A stretch of DNA of 19,502 nucleotides from DASUCS01 sp041166365 (GTDB taxonomy: Bacteria > Actinomycetota > Acidimicrobiia > Acidimicrobiales > JACDCH01). The stretch covers positions 1 through 19,502 of the forward strand of contig JBEEFX010000078.1 of the NCBI GenBank assembly GCA_041166365.1, read 5' to 3'. Position numbers and translations under genes: made by a program. The notes beneath the pieces are model-generated. The model saw only the letters and a program-made list of their open reading frames with translations. It was not told the origin of the DNA and did no database searches. Shown in pieces: positions 1 to 7,832 of the stretch (its first letter is position 1; the number at the start of each line of letters is the position of its first letter).

Positions 1-96
1 TCGGTCTCGACGTCCGCATCGATCATCGATGACCATCGTCGCCCGGGCAACTCCGCAGGCTCGGTGCGCTCGTTCGCCCCGGCAACGCCGCGCGAC

Positions 97-1491
97 ATGA
101 AACCCGACGAGTTTCGCAGGGCGGCACACGAGGCCGTGGACTGGGTCGCCGACTACCTCGAACGCGTCGAATCGCTGCCCGTGCTGTCGAGTATCGAGCC
201 CGGCAGCGTGCGAGCCTCGCTGCCGCCCCATCCTCCGGAGACCGGCGAGTCGTGGGACGACATCCTCGCCGACCTCGATCGGGTGGTGCTTCCGGGCATC
301 ACGCATTGGCAGTCGCCCAACTTCTTCGCGTACTTCCCCGGGAATTCGTCGGGACCGTCGGTGATCGGAGACCTCGTGTCCTCCGGCCTCGGCGTGCAGG
401 GCATGTTGTGGGCGACGAGTCCCGCGTGCACCGAGATCGAGACCCACGTGCTCGACTGGCTCGTCGAGCTACTCGGACTGCCCGAGGCGTTTCGCGGCAA
501 CGGCGTCATCCAGGACTCGGCCTCGAGCGCGACGTTGTGCGCCATCGTGGCCGCCCGCGACCGTGTCAGCCCGACCGTCGACCGCACGAAGCTCCGCGCG
601 TACACGTCGAACCAGGCGCACTCCTCGGTCGAAAAAGGGATTCGTGTCGCGGGGCTGCGGGCCGATCAGTTGCGTCTCGTCGACGTCGACGACACCTACG
701 CGCTGAGGACCGACGCGCTGGCCGCGGCGATCGCCGACGACCTCGCCGCCGGTCTCGTTCCGTTCCTCGTCGTGGCGACCGTGGGGACGACGTCATCGGC
801 CGCCATCGATCCTGTCACCGAGATCGTCGACGTCGTCGAACGTCATGGCGTGTGGGTCCACGTCGACGCCGCGTACGCGGGCTCGGCGGCCGTCGTCCCA
901 GGACTGCGGTCGTTGGTCAACGTCGGCCTCGACCGAGTCGACAGTTGGTGCTTCGATCCGCACAAGTGGTTGCTCACGAACTTCGACTGCGACGTGCTCT
1001 ACGTCTCCGACCGGTCCGCGCTGATCTCGAGCTTGAGCGTGCTTCCCGAGTACCTGCGCAACGCGGCCAGTGAGTCCGGAGCGGTCATCGACTACCGGGA
1101 CTGGCACGTTCCGCTCGGCCGTCGCTTTCGAGCGCTGAAGCTCTGGTTCGTGCTGCGCCACTACGGCGCCGTTGGATTGCGCGACCACATCACCCGCCAC
1201 ACCGATTCTGCGCGATGGCTCGCGGAACAGATCGATGCCGACGATCGCTTCGAGCGCCTCGCGCCCACCGAGCTCTCGCTCGTCTGCTTCGCCGGTCGAG
1301 AGGGCGACGAGGCCACCGAACGTCTGCTCCATGCGATCAACTCGTCCGGCCAGGCCTTCGTGACCCACACCCGCCTGGCGGGTCGCTACGCCATCCGGGT
1401 CGCCATCGGCGCCACCCAGACCGAGCACCGGCACGTCGAGCAGCTCTGGACACGGATCAAACAGCTGAGCGATGGAACATCGGTCCACTAG
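97..1491 (+). CDS. PLP-dependent aromatic-L-amino-acid decarboxylase family protein
   Basis: Group II PLP-dependent decarboxylase, 464 aa from the ATG at 97. The protein opens with the family-typical MKPDEFRRAAHEAVDWVADYLE. Visible active-site features are NQAHSSVEKG with the ring-stacking His175, HVDAAYAG with Asp257 that contacts the pyridine nitrogen, and DPHKWLL with the Schiff-base Lys290. The flexible-loop Tyr319 in PEYLRN is kept; in this family Tyr there marks true decarboxylases rather than aldehyde synthases. The stretch DYRDWHVPLGRRFRALKLW closely resembles animal and plant DOPA/His/Tyr decarboxylases. The substrate is probably an aromatic amino acid but cannot be assigned. A GTG at 64 is an alternative in-frame start, and the frame stays open to the window edge, so the 5' end is uncertain. 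A second PLP decarboxylase follows 10 bp downstream. Confidence 0.9.
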   Translation: MKPDEFRRAAHEAVDWVADYLERVESLPVLSSIEPGSVRASLPPHPPETGESWDDILADLDRVVLPGITHWQSPNFFAYFPGNSSGPSVIGDLVSSGLGVQGMLWATSPACTEIETHVLDWLVELLGLPEAFRGNGVIQDSASSATLCAIVAARDRVSPTVDRTKLRAYTSNQAHSSVEKGIRVAGLRADQLRLVDVDDTYALRTDALAAAIADDLAAGLVPFLVVATVGTTSSAAIDPVTEIVDVVERHGVWVHVDAAYAGSAAVVPGLRSLVNVGLDRVDSWCFDPHKWLLTNFDCDVLYVSDRSALISSLSVLPEYLRNAASESGAVIDYRDWHVPLGRRFRALKLWFVLRHYGAVGLRDHITRHTDSARWLAEQIDADDRFERLAPTELSLVCFAGREGDEATERLLHAINSSGQAFVTHTRLAGRYAIRVAIGATQTEHRHVEQLWTRIKQLSDGTSVH

Positions 1492-1501
1492 AAACGACGG
1501 C

Positions 1502-2881
1502 ATGTCCGATCTGCGTGACGTTCTGGCGTGGGCTGCGAACGAGGCGGCCGACTTCCGCCGGTCGCTCGACGAACGACCGGTGCAGCCCCCGGTCGATGCC
1601 GATGCCGTGCGCAAGGCGCTGGGTGATCTCGAGGACGGGCCGTCGACCGCGCGAGAGACGCTCGAGCAGCTGGTCGACGCGGTGGGCCCGGTGGTGACCG
1701 GTACCGCCGGTCCGCGCTACTTCGGCTTCGTCATCGGTGGCGCGCTCGACTCGGCCACGGGAGCCGAGGTGCTCACGACTGGCTGGGACCAGCCGGCCTA
1801 CAACCAGCTCTCGTCACCCGCAGCCGCGATCGTCGAGGAGGTCGTCGGCGGCTGGCTCGAGGAACTGCTCGGGATTCCCGCGAACGCATCGTTCGGACTC
1901 GTCACCGGCGCGCAGGGCGCCAACACCGTCGGCCTCGCGGCCGCGCGTCATCACGTCCTCGCGCAGGCCGGTTGGGACGTCGAGCGCGACGGGGTGTTCG
2001 GCGCTCCGCGCATTCGTGTCCTGGCCAGCGACGAACGGCACGCCACGATCGACCGATCGCTCCGGCTGCTCGGTCTCGGCGTCGCCTCCGTCGAGTCGGT
2101 CGCCGCGGGTGAGAACGGCGCCATCGACGTGGCCGACCTCGAGCGCGTGCTCGCGGGCGGCGCGTCCGGTCCCACGATCGTCTGTTTGCAGTCCGGCAAC
2201 GTGAACACCGGCGCGTGTGACGACTTGGCCGCGGCCTGCGGCGTCGCGCATCGTTTCGGAGCCTGGGTGCACGTCGACGGAGCCTTCGGCTTGTGGGCCG
2301 CCGCCAGCCCGAGCACGCGTCACCTGTGCAACGGCATCGAGCTGGCCGACTCGTGGGGGACCGACGGCCACAAGTGGCTCAACGTTCCGTACGACAGCGG
2401 TTACGTGTTCTGCGCGCACCCCGACACCCATGCGGCCGCGATGGCGTACACGGCTTCGTACCTGGTAGGCCCGTCGGCGTCCGCGCTGCGCGCGCCCGGC
2501 GACTTCGTGATCGAGTCGTCGCGCCGGGCTCGGGGCTTCGCGACGTGGGCCGCGCTCCGTGAGCTCGGTCGCGACGGCGTCGCCGAGCTGGTCGACCGCT
2601 GTTGCCGCTTGGCTCGTCGCTTCGCGGACGGGTTGCGCGCCATCGACGGCGTGGAGATCGGCAACGACGTCGTGCTGAATCAGGTGCTGGTTCGATTCGG
2701 CGACGACGCCCGCACCGACGCGGTCATCGCCGCCGCACAACACGACGGCACCTGCTGGATGGGAGGCACCACATGGCATGGCCGGCGCTACATGCGCCTG
2801 TCGGTGTCGAACTGGCAGACCACTGACGACGACATCGATCGTTCTGTCGCGGCCATCCGACGAGTCGCCAGCGGAACTTGA
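1502..2881 (+). CDS. PLP-dependent decarboxylase / aspartate aminotransferase-fold protein
   Basis: A second group II PLP-dependent decarboxylase-like protein, 459 aa from the ATG at 1502. Key motifs are DERHATIDR (His stacking on PLP), HVDGAFGLW (Asp259) and the Schiff-base lysine in TDGHKWLN (Lys291). The N-terminal part contains TGPRYFGFVIGG, typical of the sub-branch often annotated as aspartate aminotransferase family or pyridoxal-dependent decarboxylase. It lacks the PLGRRFRALKLW segment of its upstream neighbour, so the two genes are not a recent duplication. An ATG at 1472 is in frame and would overlap the upstream gene by 20 bp. I prefer 1502 because MSDLRDVLAW resembles a natural N-terminus; no strong ribosome binding site decides it. 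It is likely co-transcribed with the upstream gene. Substrate unknown. Confidence 0.86.
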   Translation: MSDLRDVLAWAANEAADFRRSLDERPVQPPVDADAVRKALGDLEDGPSTARETLEQLVDAVGPVVTGTAGPRYFGFVIGGALDSATGAEVLTTGWDQPAYNQLSSPAAAIVEEVVGGWLEELLGIPANASFGLVTGAQGANTVGLAAARHHVLAQAGWDVERDGVFGAPRIRVLASDERHATIDRSLRLLGLGVASVESVAAGENGAIDVADLERVLAGGASGPTIVCLQSGNVNTGACDDLAAACGVAHRFGAWVHVDGAFGLWAAASPSTRHLCNGIELADSWGTDGHKWLNVPYDSGYVFCAHPDTHAAAMAYTASYLVGPSASALRAPGDFVIESSRRARGFATWAALRELGRDGVAELVDRCCRLARRFADGLRAIDGVEIGNDVVLNQVLVRFGDDARTDAVIAAAQHDGTCWMGGTTWHGRRYMRLSVSNWQTTDDDIDRSVAAIRRVASGT

Positions 2882-2886
2882 GCTCT

Positions 2887-2900
2887 CGCGGCGTTCCGCG
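2887..2900. other. Short GC hairpin after decarboxylase pair
   Basis: CGCGG and CCGCG arms (5 bp) surround a CGTT loop six bases after the stop codon at 2881. There is no T-run behind it, so it is only a weak candidate for transcript-end structure. The rest of 2901-3034 shows no gene or clear signal, apart from another 5-bp hairpin at 2961-2973. Confidence 0.2.
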
Positions 2901-3034
2901 CGTATCGAGTGGCCCGAACCACGTCGGACCGTTCCTGCTGCGCGATTGCGGACATTTCGTCCTCCGGGGGAGGCAACGCGCTCCGGCGTGAGCGGTATCC
3001 GCACGTTTTGCAGGGATTTGAGGTACATCCTTCC

Positions 3035-3063
3035 TTGGCGAATGCCTGAACACGTCGTATTGT
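3035..3063 (+). promoter_or_regulatory. Candidate promoter for the secreted-protein gene
   Basis: A TTGGCG -35-like hexamer (3035-3040) is followed after 17 bp by a TATTGT -10 (3058-3063), which fits the actinobacterial TANNNT pattern. Transcription would start near 3070, leaving a leader of about 20 nt that carries the ribosome binding site at 3076-3081. Confidence 0.4.
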
Positions 3064-3075
3064 CCGGGTCCGGCG

Positions 3076-3081
3076 AGGAGG
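3076..3081 (+). promoter_or_regulatory. Shine-Dalgarno AGGAGG
   Basis: A perfect AGGAGG lies 7 nt before the ATG at 3089. The in-frame GTG at 3083 is only one base away from it, so this site selects the ATG as the start of the secreted protein. Confidence 0.7.
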
Positions 3082-3088
3082 GGTGGGG

Positions 3089-3634
3089 ATGGTCAAACGA
3101 GTGTTGTTGAGCTTCGCGGCGCTGTCGCTCATGGGGTTGTTCGTGCTCGTGTCGCCGCCTGCGGCCGCGGCGCCGACCGTCGTGAACGGCCCGTGCACCG
3201 GCGAGGGCACGTTCAAAGACGGCGGGTTCACGAAGACCGCGAGCGAGACGGGGGTCGTCGAGATCCCCCGCAAAGACGACGTCGCGTGGCAAGGCGCCAT
3301 CGCGATCCCACCGACGGAGTCCGCGTACAGCGGCAAGATCGAGCTCGAAACGCCGGCGGGTATGCCGGCGATCTCGATCGACTCGTGGAGCGGATCGAGC
3401 GACAGCATCGCCAACGCCGGCGTAAAGCACTACGACATCCCGTCATGGGTGCCGGCCAACGTCGAGTTCAAGGTCAAGGGCACGCACACCCAGGGCGGCA
3501 TCACGTGCTCGGGGTTCGTCAAGCTCAAGATCAAGGGCAGCGCCGTCGGGCCGTTCTCGATCGCCAGCCTCGTTGGCACTGGTCTCACCGGTTTGGGCCT
3601 CCTGCTCGCCGGCCGTCCGAAGGTAGGGGGGTAG
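3089..3634 (+). CDS. Secreted, membrane-anchored protein of unknown function
   Basis: 181-aa protein that I do not recognise. Residues 1-27 form a clear signal peptide: basic MVKR, then a hydrophobic core, then an Ala-rich region with a likely cleavage site near AAA-AP. The mature part is polar and predicted beta-rich. It has two cysteines, in NGPCTGEG and ITCSGFV, that could form a disulfide. A C-terminal hydrophobic segment (about residues 153-175, IASLVGTGLTGLGLLLAG) ends in a short RPKVGG tail, suggesting anchoring with the domain outside the cell. The start is fixed by a perfect AGGAGG. The next gene, a small membrane protein, starts 4 bp after this stop codon, so the two are probably made and used together. 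No enzymatic motif is visible. Confidence 0.8.
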   Translation: MVKRVLLSFAALSLMGLFVLVSPPAAAAPTVVNGPCTGEGTFKDGGFTKTASETGVVEIPRKDDVAWQGAIAIPPTESAYSGKIELETPAGMPAISIDSWSGSSDSIANAGVKHYDIPSWVPANVEFKVKGTHTQGGITCSGFVKLKIKGSAVGPFSIASLVGTGLTGLGLLLAGRPKVGG

Positions 3635-3638
3635 TCAG

Positions 3639-3851
3639 ATGTTTCGTGGACGACCGGTGGCCGGTGCGCTGTTCGGGTTCTTTTGCTTCTTCTTCATCGC
3701 GCTCGATCTGTTGTTCTTCGGCGTCATCCCGTTGAACAGCCCGGTGATCACGGTCTTGCCGATCGTGGGCATCGTCTTCGGGCTCGTGTGGGCGAAGTTC
3801 GCCCCGCTTCCCCGGCGCGGCGACGCGTCAGTGCCCCCGCCTGCGGCGTAG
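3639..3851 (+). CDS. Small Phe-rich two-helix membrane protein
   Basis: 70-aa hydrophobic protein with two predicted membrane helices. The first, about residues 8-30, contains FGFFCFFFIALDLLFFG. The second, about 33-52, contains VITVLPIVGIVFGLVWAKF. A Pro/Arg-containing cytoplasmic-type tail follows. The ATG at 3639 lies 4 bp after the previous stop, and the purine-rich AGGTAGGGGGG just upstream can act as ribosome binding site. I do not recognise the family. Tight spacing suggests it works with the secreted protein upstream, for example as a membrane partner, but this is inference. Confidence 0.7.
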   Translation: MFRGRPVAGALFGFFCFFFIALDLLFFGVIPLNSPVITVLPIVGIVFGLVWAKFAPLPRRGDASVPPPAA

Positions 3852-3882
3852 TCGGGTCAGCTTCACGCCCGAACGCCACCGC

Positions 3883-3888
3883 TAGACT
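3883..3888 (+). promoter_or_regulatory. Candidate -10 box for guaB3-guaA
   Basis: TAGACT matches TANNNT and lies 29 nt before the GTG start at 3918. The intervening leader contains GGAGGG (3907-3912), so unlike several other promoters in this window it would give a conventional leadered transcript. No clear -35 was seen. Confidence 0.4.
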
Positions 3889-3917
3889 CACCCCTTTCCA
3901 GGGCATGGAGGGCAGCG

Positions 3918-5081
3918 GTGGCTGAGGTCGAGATCGGGATCGGCAAGTCCGGACGGAGGGCCTACGGGTTCGACGACATCGCGATTGTCCCGAGTCGGCG
4001 CACACGCGATCCCGAGGACGTCGACATCTCCTGGGAGATCGACGCCTTCCGCTTCGACCTGCCGCTGATGGCCGCGGCGATGGACGGTGTGGTCAGCCCG
4101 GCCACCGCCATCGAGATCGGCAAGCTCGGTGGCGTCGGCGTCGTCAACCTCGAGGGTCTGTGGACTCGCTACGAAGACCCCGAGCGCATCCTCGACGAGA
4201 TCTCGGAACTGCCCGCCGACAAGGCCACCGGGCGCATGCAGGAGATCTACTCCGAGCCCATCAAGCCTGAGCTGATCGGCGAGCGCATCCGCGAGATCCG
4301 CGCCGCCGGCGTCGTGTCGTGTGCGTCGATCACGCCGCAGCGCACGGAGACGTACGCCAAGGCCATCGTCGACGCCGAGCTCGACCTCCTGGTCATCCAG
4401 GGAACTGTCGTGTCGGCCGAGCACGTGTCCCGCACGGTCGAGCCGCTGAACCTCAAGCGCTTCGTGCGCGAGTTCGAGACGCCGGTGATCGTCGGTGGCT
4501 GCGCGTCGTATCAAGCCGCGCTGCACCTCATGCGCACCGGTGCCGCCGGCATCCTCGTCGGCGTCGGTCCCGGTCATGCCTGCACCACTCGCGGCGTGCT
4601 CGGTATCGGGGTTCCGCAGGCAACCGCCATCGCCGATGCCCGCGCCGCTCGCATGCGGCACCTCGACGAGACCGGCGTGTACGTCCACGTGATCGCCGAC
4701 GGCGGCATGGGCACGGGCGGCGACATCGCCAAGGCGATCGTCTGCGGTGCCGACGCGGTGATGATCGGCTCGCCGCTCGCCTCGGCGGTCGAGGCCCCCG
4801 GACGCGGCTACCACTGGGGCATGGCCACGTTCCATCCCACCTTGCCGCGCGGCGCTCGGGTCAAGACCGTCGCCCGAGGCACGTTGCGTGAGATCCTCGT
4901 CGGTCCCGCTCACGAGAACGACGGCCGGATGAACCTGTTCGGCGCGTTGCGCACGTCGATGGCGACGTGTGGCTACGAGTCGGTGAAGGAATTCCAGAAG
5001 GCCGAGGTCATGGTGGCGCCGGCGTTGTTGACCGAGGGCAAGGGCCTGCAGCGCTCCCAAGGCATCGGGATGGGCCACTGA
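3918..5081 (+). CDS. guaB3: GuaB3-type IMP dehydrogenase family protein
   Basis: 387-aa (beta/alpha)8-barrel protein of the IMP dehydrogenase/GMP reductase superfamily. Family features are YGFDDIAIVPSRRT near the N-terminus, LPLMAAAMDGV, and the catalytic loop VGPGHACTTR with nucleophile Cys222, followed by ADGGMGTGGDIAKAI and GADAVMIGSP for phosphate binding. The CBS pair found in canonical GuaB is absent, which together with the length places it in the GuaB3 (IMP dehydrogenase-related) branch. Members of that branch in cyanobacteria have been reported to have IMPDH activity. Expected reaction: IMP + NAD+ to XMP + NADH. The GTG start at 3918 has GGAGGG 5 nt upstream. The stop codon overlaps the presumed CTG start of guaA, giving a two-step GMP operon. 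Confidence 0.92.
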   Translation: MAEVEIGIGKSGRRAYGFDDIAIVPSRRTRDPEDVDISWEIDAFRFDLPLMAAAMDGVVSPATAIEIGKLGGVGVVNLEGLWTRYEDPERILDEISELPADKATGRMQEIYSEPIKPELIGERIREIRAAGVVSCASITPQRTETYAKAIVDAELDLLVIQGTVVSAEHVSRTVEPLNLKRFVREFETPVIVGGCASYQAALHLMRTGAAGILVGVGPGHACTTRGVLGIGVPQATAIADARAARMRHLDETGVYVHVIADGGMGTGGDIAKAIVCGADAVMIGSPLASAVEAPGRGYHWGMATFHPTLPRGARVKTVARGTLREILVGPAHENDGRMNLFGALRTSMATCGYESVKEFQKAEVMVAPALLTEGKGLQRSQGIGMGH

Positions 5082-6631
5082 GAGGCGAGCCGGAACAAGC
5101 CGTTCTGGTTGTCGACTTCGGCGCGCAGTACGCCCAACTGATCGCGCGACGGGTGCGCGAGGCGCACGTCTACTCCGAGATCGTTCCGCACACCATCACG
5201 GCCGACGAGCTGAAGGCACGCGCTCCCGCCGGCGTCATCTTCAGCGGCGGTCCGGCGTCGGTGCACGTCGACGGTGCGCCGTCGATCGACCCCGCGGTCT
5301 ACGACCTCGGCATTCCGGTCCTCGGCATCTGCTACGGAGCGCAGCTCGTGGCCCGCGACCTGCACGGCGAGGTGGCGAAGACGGGCCGGGGGGAATACGG
5401 GCGAGCTCCGCTGCACATCACCCAGACGGGCCTGCTGTTCGGCATCGAGATGCCCGCCGAGCAACAGGTGTGGATGAGCCACTTCGACACGATCACCCGA
5501 GCGCCGGACGGTTTCACGGTCACGGCGGCAACCCCTGACACGCCCGCGGCGGCCTTCGAGTCGACCGACCGGGGGTTGTTCGGCGTGCAATTCCACCCGG
5601 AGGTGGTGCACACGCCACTCGGGCAGGAGATGTTGAAGCACTTCCTGTACGACGCCTGCGGCTGCATGCCGACGTGGACGATGAGCTCGATCATCGAGAC
5701 CTCCGTCGAGGCGATCCGCGCGCAAGTGGGCAACGAGCGCGTCATCTGCGGGCTCTCCGGTGGCGTCGACTCCGCGGTCGCGGCCGCGCTCGTGCACAAG
5801 GCCATCGGCCATCAACTCACCTGCGTGTTCGTCGACACCGGGTTGATGCGCGAGAACGAAGGCGAGCAGGTGGTCGAGACCTTCCGGCGGCATCAGGGCA
5901 TCGAGCTGATCCACCTGCGGGTGGCCGATCGTTTCTTCGAACGGCTGCAGGGCGTCGTCGATCCTGAAGAGAAGCGCAAGGCCATCGGCGAGCTGTTCAT
6001 CCGCGTGTTCGAGGAAGCCGCCGGCGGCATCGAGGACGCGCGCTTCCTCGTGCAGGGCACGCTGTACCCCGACGTCATCGAGTCCGGCGGTGGCCACGGC
6101 GGCACCGCGGCGATGATCAAGTCGCATCACAACGTTGGCGGCTTGCCCGAGGACATGGACTTCGAGCTCGTCGAACCGTTACGGGCGCTCTTCAAGGACG
6201 AAGTCCGCCGCGTCGGCGAAGAGCTCGGGCTGCCCGAGGAGATCGTGTGGCGCCAACCGTTCCCCGGTCCGGGCCTCGGTGTGCGCATCATCGGTGAGGT
6301 CACTCCGGAGAAGGTGGCGATCCTGCAGCGCGCCGACGCGATCGTGCGCGAGGAGATCAAGAAGGCCGGGCTCGAGCGCGAGATCTGGCAGGCCTTCGCC
6401 GTGCTCCCGGACATCCGGTCCGTGGGCGTGATGGGGGACGAGCGCACGTACGCCTACCCGATCATCATCCGAGCGGTCACGAGCGAGGATGCGATGACCG
6501 CCGACTGGGCCCGGCTCCCGTACGAACTGCTCGAGAAGCTGTCGAGTCGCATCATCAACGAGGTCGCCGGCGTCAACCGCGTGGCGTACGACATCACGTC
6601 GAAGCCGCCGGGTACCATCGAGTGGGAGTAA
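5078..6631 (+). CDS. guaA: GMP synthase (glutamine-hydrolysing)
   Basis: Complete two-domain GMP synthase that converts XMP to GMP with ATP and glutamine. The class I amidotransferase domain starts at VLVVDFGAQYAQLIARRVRE. It has the nucleophile Cys85 in GICYGAQ and the His/Glu pair in VQFHPEV. The ATP-pyrophosphatase domain has the P-loop SGGVDS (residues 227-232). The C-terminal dimerisation/XMP domain has FPGPGLGVRIIGEV and ends in the canonical ITSKPPGTIEWE. The start is odd: there is no in-frame ATG, GTG or TTG between GTG 4967, deep inside guaB3, and GTG 5153, which would delete the first strand. A CTG at 5078 overlaps the guaB3 TGA as CTGA and gives 517 aa, close to the usual 520-525. 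I therefore propose CTG initiation by translational coupling. Confidence 0.95.
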   Translation: MRGEPEQAVLVVDFGAQYAQLIARRVREAHVYSEIVPHTITADELKARAPAGVIFSGGPASVHVDGAPSIDPAVYDLGIPVLGICYGAQLVARDLHGEVAKTGRGEYGRAPLHITQTGLLFGIEMPAEQQVWMSHFDTITRAPDGFTVTAATPDTPAAAFESTDRGLFGVQFHPEVVHTPLGQEMLKHFLYDACGCMPTWTMSSIIETSVEAIRAQVGNERVICGLSGGVDSAVAAALVHKAIGHQLTCVFVDTGLMRENEGEQVVETFRRHQGIELIHLRVADRFFERLQGVVDPEEKRKAIGELFIRVFEEAAGGIEDARFLVQGTLYPDVIESGGGHGGTAAMIKSHHNVGGLPEDMDFELVEPLRALFKDEVRRVGEELGLPEEIVWRQPFPGPGLGVRIIGEVTPEKVAILQRADAIVREEIKKAGLEREIWQAFAVLPDIRSVGVMGDERTYAYPIIIRAVTSEDAMTADWARLPYELLEKLSSRIINEVAGVNRVAYDITSKPPGTIEWE

Positions 6632-6734
6632 GGCGGACGGGGCCCCGACCGAACTGAGCGGCCCTTTGACCCCTTGTGCCACACGGAACTCGCCGGTGCC
6701 CGTCACGCGTTCGCAACATTCGTCGCGCATTTGC

Positions 6735-6740
6735 TACAGT
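6735..6740 (+). promoter_or_regulatory. -10 box of a probably leaderless promoter
   Basis: TACAGT (TANNNT type) lies 9 nt before the ATG at 6750. No Shine-Dalgarno is present between box and ATG (TCTCTCCTC). The gap 6632-6749 otherwise holds a CGGGGCCCCG palindrome after guaA and nothing else recognisable. Confidence 0.5.
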
Positions 6741-6749
6741 TCTCTCCTC

Positions 6750-7823
6750 ATGGAACGGATCGGGCGTCGAAGGCGCGCGCATGCACTCTTCGTAGCGATG
6801 GTGGCGGTCGTCGCGATCGGTGCGCTCCCGCAGGCGGCGTCGGCCGACGCGGTGAGCGACAAGCAGGCGCAGGCCAACGAGATCGCTTCGAAGGTCGAGG
6901 AGCTCGGCCACACGGTCGAGCGCTACGCCGAGCAGGCGAACGCCGCGCAGATCGAGCTCGACCAGCTCAACCAGCAGGTCGCCGACGCGCAGGCGAAGGT
7001 CGAGGCGGCCAAGGCTGCGCAAGACCAGCACCGCGGTGAGCTCCGCAGCTACGCCATCGACGCGTACGTGCACGGCACCGACGCCAACTCCGCGGCGATG
7101 GCGGTGAGCACCGACCTCACCGACCTCGGCCAGCGCGAGGGATACCTGAGCGCGGCCTCCGGGAACCGCCAGCAGCTCATCGATCAGCTGCGCGCCACCG
7201 AAGAAGACGTCAACATCCAGATCGGTCAGCTGAACGACGCCCAGGCCCAGGCCGAGGCGAAGCAGAAGGACCTCACCGATCGCAAGGCGTCCGCCGCGAA
7301 CGCGGAAGCGCAGCAGAAGCAGCTCCTCTCACAAGCGCAGGGCGAGCTCGCCACGCTCGTGAAGGCGGCGCAGGCCAAGAAGGCCGCTGACGCCGCGGCC
7401 GCCGCGGCGGCACGCGCGAAGTCGAGCAGCGGCAGCAGCACCGGTGGGAACTTCGGTCCGCCCCCGTCGGTCAACGGTGGTGCCGGCGCCGCGATCGCGG
7501 AAGCCAAGCGACATCTCGGCGCGCCGTATCAGTGGGGTGCCGCCGGCCCCGACAGCTACGACTGCTCCGGCCTCACGATGGTGGCGTGGCGCGCCGGTGG
7601 CGTGAGCCTCCCGCACTACTCCGGTGCGCAGTACTCCTCCACCACGCACATCCCGATGTCGGAGATCCAACCCGGCGACCTGATCTTCTACGAGAGCCCC
7701 GGCTCGCACGTGGCGCTGTACATCGGTGGTGGCCAGATCATCCATGCCCCGCACCCTGGCGGCGTCGTCGAGTACAACAGCCTCTACTACTGGAACACCG
7801 CGATGATGGCGAGCCGTCCATAG
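6750..7823 (+). CDS. Secreted NlpC/P60 peptidoglycan endopeptidase with coiled coil
   Basis: 357 aa from the ATG at 6750. MERIGRRRRAHALF followed by a hydrophobic core and AASADA is a good signal peptide, with cleavage near residue 33. Residues about 35-220 are rich in Gln, Ala, Glu and Lys and read as long coiled coils. An Ala-rich then Ser/Gly-rich linker follows (KKAADAAAAAAARAKSSSG). The C-terminal NlpC/P60 domain has the catalytic Cys272 in YDCSGL, His320 in GSHVALYIG and a third polar residue His332 in IIHAPH. The architecture matches RipA/CwlO-type cell-wall hydrolases that cut peptide stems during division or growth and are usually activated by an FtsEX-type partner. Longer upstream starts would bury the signal peptide. 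It ends 9 bp from the convergent padR gene. Confidence 0.93.
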   Translation: MERIGRRRRAHALFVAMVAVVAIGALPQAASADAVSDKQAQANEIASKVEELGHTVERYAEQANAAQIELDQLNQQVADAQAKVEAAKAAQDQHRGELRSYAIDAYVHGTDANSAAMAVSTDLTDLGQREGYLSAASGNRQQLIDQLRATEEDVNIQIGQLNDAQAQAEAKQKDLTDRKASAANAEAQQKQLLSQAQGELATLVKAAQAKKAADAAAAAAARAKSSSGSSTGGNFGPPPSVNGGAGAAIAEAKRHLGAPYQWGAAGPDSYDCSGLTMVAWRAGGVSLPHYSGAQYSSTTHIPMSEIQPGDLIFYESPGSHVALYIGGGQIIHAPHPGGVVEYNSLYYWNTAMMASRP

Positions 7824-7832
7824 CGGTACCGG

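Noticed and set aside
1..96. End of an upstream gene (frame 3 stop TGA at 30-32) or longer N-terminus of the first decarboxylase
   Set aside because: Only about 9 codons are visible, too few to assign; the decarboxylase frame is open but without family-like sequence here.
1814..3430. 538-codon minus-strand open frame crossing the decarboxylase and secreted-protein genes
   Set aside because: It spans two real plus-strand genes and an intergenic promoter and has shadow-like composition.
6666..6749. Upstream TTG start for the NlpC/P60 protein
   Set aside because: It would put 28 residues before a clear signal peptide and cover the -10 box at 6735.
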